Part shown: positions 1 to 7,869 of the stretch, piece after piece | Position numbering within the stretch: the first letter of the stretch is position 1 | Layout of the letters: each line of letters starts with the position of its first letter | DNA from: an uncultured Flavobacteriaceae bacterium | GTDB lineage: Bacteria; Bacteroidota; Bacteroidia; Flavobacteriales; Flavobacteriaceae | Assembly: GCA_938020445.1 (NCBI GenBank) | Contig: CALIIC010000199.1 | Coordinates: 1 to 37,547 of the forward strand | Direction: 5' to 3' | DNA length: 37,547 bases | The notes under the pieces: model-generated | Told to the model about the DNA's origin: nothing | The model's database searches: none | The model's input: the letters and a program-made list of their open reading frames with translations, nothing else | Made by a program: the position numbers and the translations under genes

Positions 1-102
1 GCACCCAAACTCTTAAAAGTGTACCGTGCCTTTTTAGACGGCAAGGAAAATATGACCGCTAGCACGAAAGGAAAAGGGTTTTTCGCAAAACTCTTTGGAT
101 AA
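1..102 (+). CDS. C-terminal end of an unknown protein (partial)
   Basis: An open frame enters from the left edge and stops with TAA at 100-102, giving 33 residues that end in KGKGFFAKLFG. The tail is basic and glycine-rich and shows no domain I can name. Its stop codon sits just in front of the following protease gene. The protease frame has a TTG at 95 that overlaps this stop and an ATG 19 nt after it, so the two genes are probably co-transcribed. No function can be given from this fragment. Confidence 0.5.
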   Translation, partial: APKLLKVYRAFLDGKENMTASTKGKGFFAKLFG

Positions 103-121
103 TCAACAATACTACAACCTT

Positions 122-1192
122 ATGGAACATATCAATAAATCAGTTTTTAAAATAATAACCGCCTCGGGCACCGGCAGCGGATTCGTTGTAAGCGGAAAAA
201 ATCATGTGATAACGAACTATCACGTGATCAAGGGGGAAAAGACCGTAGCGGTCGAAGATCATAAGAAAGATCGGCATGTCGCGAAGGTCGTGATGGCCAA
301 CCCTGAAGTAGATTTGGCCTTTTTACATATTGAAGGGTTTGAAAATACAGAAACTAGTATTACCCTAGATCCGGCAGTGCAGATCGCCAATACCCAAAAA
401 GTGTACATTAACGGATATCCGTTCGGGATGCCCTACACTATTACGGAGGGTATTGTTTCCTCGGTACACCAACCCATGGGTTCGCGGCACTATTTACAGA
501 CCGATGCAGCCGTAAACCCTGGAAACTCTGGCGGACCTATGACCAATGAAACCGGTAAACTCGTCGGGGTAACGACTTCAAAATTCACCAATGCCGATAA
601 TGTGGGCTTTGGAATCAAGCATGTTGACCTCATTAAGGAAATTAGCGATTTCACCCATTCAGATGATACATACCATGTAAAGTGTAATTCCTGCGATACC
701 TATATGATCGAGGAAACAGAATTCTGTAACAACTGTGGTAACAATATGGATATCTCCATTTGGGAGGAATTTGAAAAAAGCCACTTTGCAAATTTTGTCG
801 AGGAAGCCTTAACGGAACTTGGAATGAATCCCGTTATTGGAAGAGCCGGCAAAGATTTCTGGGAATTTCACCAAGGGAGTGCCCTCATTCGCATTTTCGT
901 TTTCAAACGCGATTATTTGGTTGCTACTTCCCCAATGAACAATCTACCAAAAACCGGGCTAAAAGAATTGATGGAGTACCTATTGCAAGACAAAGTGAGC
1001 CCTTACACCCTTGGGGTACATGAAAACAAAATATTCCTCTCGTACCGAACGCACCTTTCTGATATTTTCACCGATGCCGCTCCTACGATCAAGGAAAACA
1101 TTAAAAACTTGGCTTTGAAAGCCGATGATTTGGATAATTTCTTTATGGATACGTATGGTTGTGAAATGTCTATGGAAGCCAAAGACGTTTAG
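122..1192 (+). CDS. Trypsin-like (DegP/S1 fold) serine protease with zinc ribbon and YbjN-like C-terminal domain
   Basis: A 356-aa protein numbered from ATG 122. An alternative TTG at 95 would add nine residues and overlap the previous stop. Residues 8-180 carry the S1/HtrA-type protease fold with a full triad: H34 in NYHVIKG, D64 in PEVDLAFLH and S136 in NPGNSGGP. A short zinc ribbon follows (C188-x2-C191 and C202-x2-C205). The last 140 residues resemble YbjN-like or type III secretion chaperone-like domains; this is inferred from the helix-strand pattern and is not certain. There is no PDZ domain, signal peptide or membrane helix, so the protein is probably cytoplasmic, unlike DegP. The role is unknown; it may process or control a bound partner held by the C-terminal domain. 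A terminator lies 41 nt after the stop. Confidence 0.85.
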   Translation: MEHINKSVFKIITASGTGSGFVVSGKNHVITNYHVIKGEKTVAVEDHKKDRHVAKVVMANPEVDLAFLHIEGFENTETSITLDPAVQIANTQKVYINGYPFGMPYTITEGIVSSVHQPMGSRHYLQTDAAVNPGNSGGPMTNETGKLVGVTTSKFTNADNVGFGIKHVDLIKEISDFTHSDDTYHVKCNSCDTYMIEETEFCNNCGNNMDISIWEEFEKSHFANFVEEALTELGMNPVIGRAGKDFWEFHQGSALIRIFVFKRDYLVATSPMNNLPKTGLKELMEYLLQDKVSPYTLGVHENKIFLSYRTHLSDIFTDAAPTIKENIKNLALKADDLDNFFMDTYGCEMSMEAKDV

Positions 1193-1232
1193 GCAGTTAC
1201 CCTATTAAGAGAAATCGCCATTCAATATAATA

Positions 1233-1259
1233 AGCCCTGACCGAAACGTCAGGGCTTTT
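1233..1259 (+). terminator. Rho-independent terminator after the protease gene
   Basis: A perfect 9-bp stem, AGCCCTGAC (1233-1241) with GTCAGGGCT (1248-1256), a 6-nt loop and a short T run. It lies 41 nt downstream of the protease stop. Confidence 0.85.
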
Positions 1260-1349
1260 GTATTCCCCATAAGTGTTAAAGTAAGGCATAGGAACAATAT
1301 TTGAAACCCAGAACGTTCTCTATAAAAGCATTTTAACACCCTACAAAAG

Positions 1350-2723
1350 ATGATAAAAAAAACCTTTCTCAGTACCCTTGTATGTTCCCTACTAATTGCC
1401 TCTTGCAGCGAAGATAACGATACCACCGAAGTAAACTTGGCGCCTACTAATTTCACGGTCACGACGGCCGAAGAAACATTTGGATCCATTGCGTTGGATT
1501 GGACCGATGCCGAAGATCCGGAAGGAAAAAGCATTCGCTATGATGTATTCGTCAACACGGAGAAAAAAGGAAATAAGTTGACCATATCTGAATATACTAT
1601 TGAAAACCTGTCTCCGGCAACAACCTATGCCGTTCGTATCGAAGCAATTGATGATACCGGCAATAAGACAGGGGTTGATGGGAATTACACAACCTTGGAT
1701 GCTCCGGTACCCAGTGCGGTTGCCATAGTTCAATCTGAAATTACGGAGACCTCTTTTAAAATTTCTTGGGAAGCTGCTACAATTTCAGACAATTCAGAGA
1801 TAACCTATGATATCTATATCGATGATTTACTGATCTCTGAAAACACCGCTAATCAGGAATTCTACTTTTCCGCTCTTGACCCAGGTACTTCCTATGAAAT
1901 AAAAGTCACTTCAAAATCAACATATAAAACCAATGCTGTTTCGGTAGAAACCTTGGCGACCGATATTTTTGATACTTTTATCAAATTTGGAGAATTGGAT
2001 CTTCCACCGGGGGGACCGACCAGAGAATCACTCTTAAGCAGTGTCGAAATTCCAATCGCTATCTTCAACGCTGCTGGAGCATCCATTGCAACGGAAAAAG
2101 ATATTATCGTAGAATTTGAAGTCAAAGGAGGTGTAAATGAGTTTGATTATAATCTAATCACTCCTTCGCCGCTCACCATTCCAATGGGAAGCACCGAAGC
2201 GACTATTGTCGTTGAAATAATCGATGACGGAATGGAAGAAGATGATGAAACATTTTCTATAGAAACCACCAACGTAACAAATGCCAAAGTAACTGGCAGC
2301 ACAACAAGCACCTTTATTATTGATGGCTTTGTAGATGGTATTTTTTCACCACAAAGCAGTACGGGGTATATGGTAGATATTACTTGGAACAATCCCGATG
2401 TAAATATTGACGCCATATTACTAAAAGAACAATCGGGAGGCCTAAGTGGTAGTGTCGCTTTTTTCACAACCAACGACTACCCAGAGTCTTTTGAGTTGGG
2501 AACCAACAGATCCAATGGCAAATACTATCTAGATCTTGAACGGAACGGAAGCAGTGTTGGCCCTGTAGAAGTATCGATTTTTGTTCAGGCCCCTGGTGAT
2601 GGTTCCTCGACCGCTTTTGAATCGATCGTTTATCTCATTATTCCCGAAGGGGGATCGTTGCGTACCGTTTATGAAATTGACATTGTAGATGGGGCCTATA
2701 CCTTTGTAGAAGCTTCAAATTAA
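1350..2723 (+). CDS. Surface lipoprotein with two fibronectin type III domains and a Calx-beta-like domain
   Basis: A 457-aa protein with a lipoprotein signal: basic start MIKK, hydrophobic core, lipobox LIASC with lipidated Cys19, then an acidic SEDND stretch. An acidic stretch just after the Cys is like the surface-export signal known in Bacteroidota lipoproteins. Two FN3-like repeats follow (about 30-118 and 120-205), with the usual W/Y pattern and PxTxYxVRIxA-type strands. A Calx-beta-like domain spans about 208-325 and includes IIDDGMEEDDETF. The last 130 residues form a beta-rich domain I do not recognise. No catalytic motif is visible, so a binding or adhesion role at the outer membrane is the best guess. 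A weak promoter-like element (AATATTTG, 1296-1303) lies 46 nt upstream. An IS lies directly downstream. Confidence 0.8.
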   Translation: MIKKTFLSTLVCSLLIASCSEDNDTTEVNLAPTNFTVTTAEETFGSIALDWTDAEDPEGKSIRYDVFVNTEKKGNKLTISEYTIENLSPATTYAVRIEAIDDTGNKTGVDGNYTTLDAPVPSAVAIVQSEITETSFKISWEAATISDNSEITYDIYIDDLLISENTANQEFYFSALDPGTSYEIKVTSKSTYKTNAVSVETLATDIFDTFIKFGELDLPPGGPTRESLLSSVEIPIAIFNAAGASIATEKDIIVEFEVKGGVNEFDYNLITPSPLTIPMGSTEATIVVEIIDDGMEEDDETFSIETTNVTNAKVTGSTTSTFIIDGFVDGIFSPQSSTGYMVDITWNNPDVNIDAILLKEQSGGLSGSVAFFTTNDYPESFELGTNRSNGKYYLDLERNGSSVGPVEVSIFVQAPGDGSSTAFESIVYLIIPEGGSLRTVYEIDIVDGAYTFVEASN

Positions 2724-2749
2724 CCAATACGATCCGTATACTATAGAAA

Positions 2750-2783
2750 AGAGGCTGTCTAAAAAGGCGGTCTCTTTTTTTTT
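2750..2783 (+). terminator. Inward-facing terminator-like hairpin at the left IS end
   Basis: AGAGGCTGTC (2750-2759) pairs with GGCGGTCTCT (2766-2775) over 10 bp with three G-T wobbles, across the loop TAAAAA, followed by eight T. On the plus strand it would stop read-through from the lipoprotein gene before it reaches the transposase. Confidence 0.6.
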
Positions 2784-2814
2784 GAATTATAATGAAAGGA
2801 TCGTAACTTTAGTT

Positions 2815-4359
2815 ATGAGCCTAAAAATAGTATGGAAGACCAACCATCAGTCTCAGTTAAGTCTTCTCCCACCGAGTTATGATGATTTCGTTGCGGATAA
2901 CCATCCCGTTCGTATTGTAAATACGATTATCGATCGGATAGATATAAATTCGATCGAGCGCACCTATAAGGGGGGCGGAACTTCCAGTTATCACCCACGT
3001 GATCTTCTCAAGATATTGATCTATGCTTATTTGCGCAATCTTTACTCCTCTCGTAAAATCGAACAGGCCCTAGGTGAGAACGTCCACTTTATGTGGCTTA
3101 GCGGCTGCATCCGGCCAGACCATAACACGATCAGTAACTTTCGTTCTAGCAAGCTCAAGGGAAAATTCAAGAAAATATTCAATCAAGTAGTTATGCTCCT
3201 TGCGGAGCAAGGATACCTCAATATAAAGGACATTTACGTAGACGGTACAAAGATCCAGGCAAACGCAAACCGCTACACCTTTGTCTGGGGCAAGAGCATC
3301 AACAACTCACGCGAGCGCATCAAGAAACAACTCAAGGAACTCTGGCGCTATGTGGAGACCGTGTATGCAGACGAAGCGCAGCAGCCCAACGAGCCAGATC
3401 ATTTCGATGCCGTAAACCCCGGGGAAGTGGCAAAGACCATAGAGCGGATCAGCCAAGCATTAGAAGGTAAGACTATAGACAAGAAGGTAAAGCAGAAGCT
3501 CAACTACGCCAAGAACAACTGGTCAAAGAACGTTGCAAAATACAATAGGCAACAAGAGCAAATGGGTACTCGCAATAGTATGAGCAAGACCGACCCCGAT
3601 GCTACTTTTATGCGTATGAAAGATGACCACATGCAAAACGGTCAGCTCAAAGCGGGATATAACCTACAAGCTGCGACCAACGATCAATTCATCGTTAATT
3701 ACACCTTGGCGCAGACCACGGCGGACACCACCACACTTATCGACCATGTAGATGAATTTATAGAGAGTTATGGACAAGCCCCTGAGCAGCTCACCGCGGA
3801 TGCAGGGTATGGCAGTGAAGAGAATTATGCAAATCTAGAGAGCAAGGATATTGAAGCCTTTGTGAAGTACAACTACTTCCACAAAGAACAGTTGGAGCAG
3901 AAAAGAGGTACTTGTAAAAAACCTTTTGCAGGTGATAAATTGTATTACAATAGCGAACAAGACTGTTACTACTGCCCCATGGGGCAAGCCATGCGAAACA
4001 TAGGAAGCTGCCGGCGGGAGACCAAAACCGGATATTTACAGACCATTGATCGCTATCAAGCAAATAACTGCAAAGGATGCCCCATGCGAGGGGTCTGCCA
4101 TAAAGCGCAAGGAAATAGGATCGTAGAGCGGAACCACAACCTGGTCAGGCTCAAGGCCAAGGCAAAAGAAAAATTACTTAGCCTGGAAGGAATCGCCCAT
4201 CGTAAACAAAGATGCTGGGATGTCGAGGCTGTTTTTGGAAATATAAAACAGAATATGAACTTCAAAAGGTTCTTTTTAAGGGGAATCGACAAAGTGGAAA
4301 CCGAAATAGGCTTGGTCGCAATGGCACACAACCTGAAAAAGGTAACCTTGAGAGCATAA
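2815..4359 (+). CDS. IS1182-family DDE transposase
   Basis: A 514-aa protein from ATG 2815. The frame is open further back to TTG 2782, but that TTG overlaps the end of the terminator-like T run, so ATG is preferred. The N-terminal third (about 18-130) is the DUF772-type DNA-binding region seen in IS5/IS1182 transposases, with ISNFR following PDHNT. Catalytic residues are D143 (YVDGTKI), D329 (TADAGYGS) and E471 (DVEAVFGNIKQ). A cysteine cluster (C384-x2-C387, C419-x2-C422-x5-C428) sits before the last catalytic residue, as is common in this family. The frame is intact with all catalytic residues present, so the element may still be active. TTTG (2781-2784) and TAACTTTA (2804-2811), 19 nt apart, look like a promoter, but it would leave almost no leader. 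Confidence 0.93.
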   Translation: MSLKIVWKTNHQSQLSLLPPSYDDFVADNHPVRIVNTIIDRIDINSIERTYKGGGTSSYHPRDLLKILIYAYLRNLYSSRKIEQALGENVHFMWLSGCIRPDHNTISNFRSSKLKGKFKKIFNQVVMLLAEQGYLNIKDIYVDGTKIQANANRYTFVWGKSINNSRERIKKQLKELWRYVETVYADEAQQPNEPDHFDAVNPGEVAKTIERISQALEGKTIDKKVKQKLNYAKNNWSKNVAKYNRQQEQMGTRNSMSKTDPDATFMRMKDDHMQNGQLKAGYNLQAATNDQFIVNYTLAQTTADTTTLIDHVDEFIESYGQAPEQLTADAGYGSEENYANLESKDIEAFVKYNYFHKEQLEQKRGTCKKPFAGDKLYYNSEQDCYYCPMGQAMRNIGSCRRETKTGYLQTIDRYQANNCKGCPMRGVCHKAQGNRIVERNHNLVRLKAKAKEKLLSLEGIAHRKQRCWDVEAVFGNIKQNMNFKRFFLRGIDKVETEIGLVAMAHNLKKVTLRA

Positions 4360-4443
4360 AACTCTTTAACTTCTTTTGATCCATTGGCCAACAACCCAAA
4401 AAATCGACCTCAAAAATCAAAACAATCACAAATGCCACAAACC

Positions 4444-4477
4444 AAAAAGACCGCCTAAATGTTTTTAGACAGCCTCT
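4444..4477 (-). terminator. Inward-facing terminator-like hairpin at the right IS end
   Basis: On the minus strand AGAGGCTGTC (4477-4468) can pair with GGCGGTCT (4455-4448) plus flanking T, with several wobbles, followed by a run of five T. It mirrors the left-end hairpin. It lies 24 nt beyond the recQ stop and is oriented to stop recQ transcripts entering the IS. Confidence 0.5.
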
Positions 4478-4501
4478 TTTAGTTTTTATAAGATCAATTT
4501 T

Positions 4502-6715
4502 TTAGTTGGCCACCTCACTTGTAAACTTTAGGCGATATAGTCGTAGTTCCTCATCATCATAGTCCCCATCGAACTCGGCCATCGCAGTTTCGATATCATC
4601 TGTTTCGGCTTCTAGAAAATAATCGTGTATTTCTTCTTGCTGGTCTTCATCAAAAAGCTCATCGATCCAATAAGCAATATCCAATTTGGTACCGCTGAAC
4701 ACGATTTGTTCCATTTCTTTGATCAGTTCACCCAACTCAATTCCTTTGGCCGAGGCAATATCATCCAAGGGAAGTTTCCTGTCCACGTTTTGAATGATAT
4801 AGAGCTTTAGTGCAGAATTCGCCCCGGTTGTCTTTACAACTAAATCATCTGGTCGAATAATTTCATTTTCTTCTACATATTTTTCGATAAATGCTATAAA
4901 AGGCTTTCCATACTTTTTTGCTTTTCCCTCCCCTACTCCGTAAATATTCTGTAATTCAAGCTGTGATATGGGATACTTTAGTGCCATATCATTTAAAGAA
5001 GGGTCTTGGAATACAACAAAGGGAGGTACGCCTAACTTATCGGCTTGTGCCTTTCGTAAATTCTTTAATTGTTTCAATAAGCGTTCATCACTAACCCCAC
5101 CGCTCTTGGCGGCACTCACAATGGCGTCATTTTTCGAATCACTGTAAACGTGATCTTTGGTCATTAGGAAAGAAACAGGTGCTTTCATGTATTCTTTGCC
5201 TTTTTCGGTAACATTCAATACCCCATAGCGCTCAATTTCTTTGTGCAAGAGTCCTGCAACCAGTACTTGGCGAATCAAAGCCATCCAATAGCTTTTATCC
5301 TTATCTGCCCCGATTCCAAAGACCGGTTTTTCATTGGTCTTATGCGATGCCATCATGGCATTTACCTTCCCGACCAATGTTTTTACGATTTCCTTTGATT
5401 TAAATTTTTCATTGGTGGCCAGCACTACTTTGAGGAGCTTTTCAACGTTCTCCTGCGCTTCCTCTCTTTCTTTTGGGTTTCTTTTGTTATCGTCCATATC
5501 GGCACCAGCGCCGTTTACCTCATCAAATTCCTCACCAAAATAATGCAGTATAAACTTTCTGCGAGACATCGAAGTTTCAGCATACCCCACCACTTCCTGC
5601 AGCAATGCATTTCCTATTTCTTGTTCGGCAACGGGCTTACCGGACATAAATTTTTCAAGCTTCTCTATATCCTTATAAGCATAAAAGGCCAAACAATGCC
5701 CTTCCCCGCCATCTCGACCGGCACGACCTGTTTCTTGGTAATAGCTTTCAATACTTTTAGGTATGTCATGGTGTATGACGAAACGTACATCGGGTTTATC
5801 AATTCCCATTCCAAAAGCAATAGTTGCAACAACTACATCTACATCTTGCATCAGAAACATATCTTGATACTTGGAGCGGGTCTTTGCATCAAAACCTGCA
5901 TGATACGGCACTGCGCTCACCCCATTTACCTGTAGTACTTGAGAGAGTTCTTCCACTCTTTTTCTACTTAGGCAATAAACGATTCCCGACTTGCCTGCAT
6001 TTTTTTTGACGAATCTGATAATGTCCGCGTCCACATCGGCGGTTTTCGGCCGTACCTCATAAAACAGGTTCGGTCTATTAAACGATTCCTTAAAAAGCTT
6101 GGCACCCCCGATCCCCAAATTCTTAACAATATCTTCCTGCACCTTAGGAGTCGCCGTGGCCGTCAACGCAATGATCGGAATATCACTCCCGAGTCGGTTT
6201 ACGATGGCACGTAAATTTCGATATTCGGGCCTAAAATCATGGCCCCATTCAGAAATACAATGTGCTTCGTCTACGGCCAAAAAGGAAATTTTGACCGTTT
6301 GTAAGAAATCGACATATTCTTGCTTGGTCAAAGATTCAGGTGCTACATACAGTAATTTGGTCACCCCAGATGTGATGTCTTCCATCACCATCTTAACCTC
6401 TGACTTGTTCAAGGAGGAGTTCAGAACATGGGCTATGCCATTTTCCGAGGAGATACCCCGAATGGCATCTACCTGATTTTTCATAAGGGCGATCAGTGGA
6501 GAGACCACTATCGCCGTACCTTCCTGCATTAATGCCGGGAGCTGGTAGCAAAGCGATTTACCACCGCCGGTCGGCATAATTACAAAGGTGTTTTTCCGAT
6601 CCAAGATGTGTTGCACTACATCTTTCTGAAGACCTTTAAAAGTAGAAAAACCGAAGTAGTGTTTAAGGGGAGCGTGTAAATCGGTTTCTTTCAAAGCTGT
6701 ACGATCATTTTTCAT
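4502..6715 (-). CDS. recQ: ATP-dependent DNA helicase RecQ (lacks the usual zinc cysteines)
   Basis: A 737-aa superfamily 2 helicase with 3'-5' polarity expected, acting in recombination and replication-fork repair. Walker A is MPTGGGKS (47-54) and motif II is DEAH (149-152), followed by CISEWGHDFRPEYR, the RecQ aromatic-rich loop. Motif VI is QETGRAGRDG. The RQC region and an HRDC domain (about 540-620, containing YGVGEGKAKKYG) follow, then an acidic C-terminal tail. In canonical RecQ the sequence after motif VI holds four zinc-binding cysteines. Here that stretch (about 378-405) reads SMSRRKFILHYFGEEF then VNGAGADMDDN, with no cysteine. I recall the same form in other flavobacterial RecQ proteins. 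The gene is divergent from kdsD, and its 3' end abuts the IS. Confidence 0.95.
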   Translation of the reverse strand: MKNDRTALKETDLHAPLKHYFGFSTFKGLQKDVVQHILDRKNTFVIMPTGGGKSLCYQLPALMQEGTAIVVSPLIALMKNQVDAIRGISSENGIAHVLNSSLNKSEVKMVMEDITSGVTKLLYVAPESLTKQEYVDFLQTVKISFLAVDEAHCISEWGHDFRPEYRNLRAIVNRLGSDIPIIALTATATPKVQEDIVKNLGIGGAKLFKESFNRPNLFYEVRPKTADVDADIIRFVKKNAGKSGIVYCLSRKRVEELSQVLQVNGVSAVPYHAGFDAKTRSKYQDMFLMQDVDVVVATIAFGMGIDKPDVRFVIHHDIPKSIESYYQETGRAGRDGGEGHCLAFYAYKDIEKLEKFMSGKPVAEQEIGNALLQEVVGYAETSMSRRKFILHYFGEEFDEVNGAGADMDDNKRNPKEREEAQENVEKLLKVVLATNEKFKSKEIVKTLVGKVNAMMASHKTNEKPVFGIGADKDKSYWMALIRQVLVAGLLHKEIERYGVLNVTEKGKEYMKAPVSFLMTKDHVYSDSKNDAIVSAAKSGGVSDERLLKQLKNLRKAQADKLGVPPFVVFQDPSLNDMALKYPISQLELQNIYGVGEGKAKKYGKPFIAFIEKYVEENEIIRPDDLVVKTTGANSALKLYIIQNVDRKLPLDDIASAKGIELGELIKEMEQIVFSGTKLDIAYWIDELFDEDQQEEIHDYFLEAETDDIETAMAEFDGDYDDEELRLYRLKFTSEVAN

Positions 6716-6818
6716 TTGAGAACTTAGTCTGTCGTATTTTTTTTCACTTCCTTAAGATAGTGATTTCCTAACTCTTTCATGCAGAAATCGGGCCAAATCA
6801 TTTTATACCGTTTAAAAA

Positions 6819-6847
6819 TTGCGATAAGTTAAGAATGTGTAATTTTG
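6819..6847 (+). promoter_or_regulatory. Promoter of the kdsD-tatC operon
   Basis: TTG (6819-6821), 18 nt, then TAATTTTG (6840-6847), a perfect match to the Bacteroidota -7 consensus TAnnTTTG. Transcription should begin near 6852-6855. This rules out the upstream in-frame ATG at 6835 as the kdsD start and supports TTG 6904. Confidence 0.7.
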
Positions 6848-6903
6848 TACTCTTAAATATAATACATTCTTTTAGACTAGTACTATCTAATTTATACAAT
6901 ACT

Positions 6904-7869
6904 TTGAACGAACCCAAAGCTATACTTGACATAGCGAAGAAAACTATTACCATGCAAAGCGAGGCCGTGCAGCAGCTTGCCACTTTGCTCGACGACGATT
7001 TCTCAAAAGCGGTAGCCGCAATTATAAGCTCTCAAGGAAGGGTTGTTGTCTCCGGAATTGGGAAAAGTGCCATCGTTGCCTCCAAAATTACGGCGACCTT
7101 AAATTCAACAGGGACACCGGCTATTTTTATGCATGCCGGGGATGCAATTCACGGGGATTTGGGTACCATTCAAGAAAACGATGTGGTCATCTGCATCTCC
7201 AAAAGCGGTAGCACTCCCGAAATAAAAATGTTGGTTCCTTTGATCAAACGAGGAAAAAACATACTGATCGGGATGACGGGCAATCCAGAATCGTTCCTAG
7301 GGCAACAATCAGACTTTGTACTGAATACCTTCGTTGCCAAAGAGGCGTGCCCGAATAATCTTGCACCCACCACAAGTACCACAGCGCAAATGGTCATGGG
7401 CGATGCCTTGGCGATATGCCTGTTAGAACTAAAAGGTTTCAGCAGCAAGGATTTTGCCAAATACCATCCGGGCGGCACCTTGGGAAAACGGCTTTACCTC
7501 CGTGTTGCCGATATCGTGGCCACCAATCAAAAGCCAGAGGTGACCAGCGAAAGTGACATCAAAAATGTCATCGTGGAAATATCGGAAAAAATGCTCGGAG
7601 CCACAGCAGTTACCGAAAATGGCAATGTTGTTGGGGTCGTAACGGATGGGGATGTCCGAAGAATGTTGAACAAATATGACTCGATCAACGGCCTGAAAGC
7701 AAAAGATATCATGACCCATGCACCCCAGACCATTGAAAGTGATGTTTTGGCCTTAACGGCCCTCGAACGCATGCACGAAAGAGGCATTTCGCAACTATTG
7801 GTAGTCGATAACAACCAATACCAAGGGGTCGTACATTTACACAACTTACTTAAAGAAGGCATTTTATAA
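6904..7869 (+). CDS. kdsD: D-arabinose 5-phosphate isomerase (KdsD/KpsF family)
   Basis: Interconverts D-ribulose 5-phosphate and D-arabinose 5-phosphate, the first step towards Kdo for the LPS inner core. From TTG 6904 the protein has 321 aa, the length usual for the family. The SIS domain spans about 30-165, with SGIGKSAIVASKI near the start and the phosphosugar-binding SKSGSTPE at 99-106. The conserved KYHPGGTLGKRL (catalytic-type H188) follows. Two CBS domains (about 205-260 and 268-320) end the protein. The frame is open back to ATG 6835, but that codon lies inside the likely promoter. ATG 6952 would cut the conserved first helix. The stop overlaps the tatC start by one base (TAATG), indicating translational coupling. 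Confidence 0.93.
   Translation: MNEPKAILDIAKKTITMQSEAVQQLATLLDDDFSKAVAAIISSQGRVVVSGIGKSAIVASKITATLNSTGTPAIFMHAGDAIHGDLGTIQENDVVICISKSGSTPEIKMLVPLIKRGKNILIGMTGNPESFLGQQSDFVLNTFVAKEACPNNLAPTTSTTAQMVMGDALAICLLELKGFSSKDFAKYHPGGTLGKRLYLRVADIVATNQKPEVTSESDIKNVIVEISEKMLGATAVTENGNVVGVVTDGDVRRMLNKYDSINGLKAKDIMTHAPQTIESDVLALTALERMHERGISQLLVVDNNQYQGVVHLHNLLKEGIL

Larger units (their letters stand above)
2747..4480 (+). mobile_element. IS1182-family insertion sequence, apparently complete
   Basis: The element is 1,734 bp, bounded by 19-bp perfect terminal inverted repeats beginning AAAAGAGGCTGTCTAAAAA (2747-2765, and reversed at 4462-4480). It contains a single transposase gene on the plus strand. Element length, terminal sequence and transposase all fit the IS1182 family. 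No direct target duplication is obvious beside the repeats; family members vary in this respect. The site is intergenic, between the lipoprotein gene and the end of recQ, just beyond a small palindrome (ATACG at 2727-2731, CGTAT at 2735-2739). No gene appears to be interrupted. Confidence 0.92.

Noticed and set aside
1205-1534. 109-codon frame on the minus strand, and similar frames antisense to the lipoprotein gene
   Set aside because: It overlaps the start of the lipoprotein gene and a terminator, and lacks any domain or promoter. The plus-strand lipoprotein has a signal and domains.
3791-4394. Two minus-strand frames inside the IS (a possible second IS gene)
   Set aside because: They lie antisense to the transposase's catalytic region, and IS1182-family elements carry a single gene.
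2740-4490. Target-site duplication of the IS
   Set aside because: Bases directly outside the inverted repeats do not match beyond the dinucleotide AG, so no duplication can be claimed.
6798-6983. 61-codon minus-strand frame in the recQ-kdsD gap
   Set aside because: It covers the kdsD promoter and N-terminus in antisense and shows no supporting feature.
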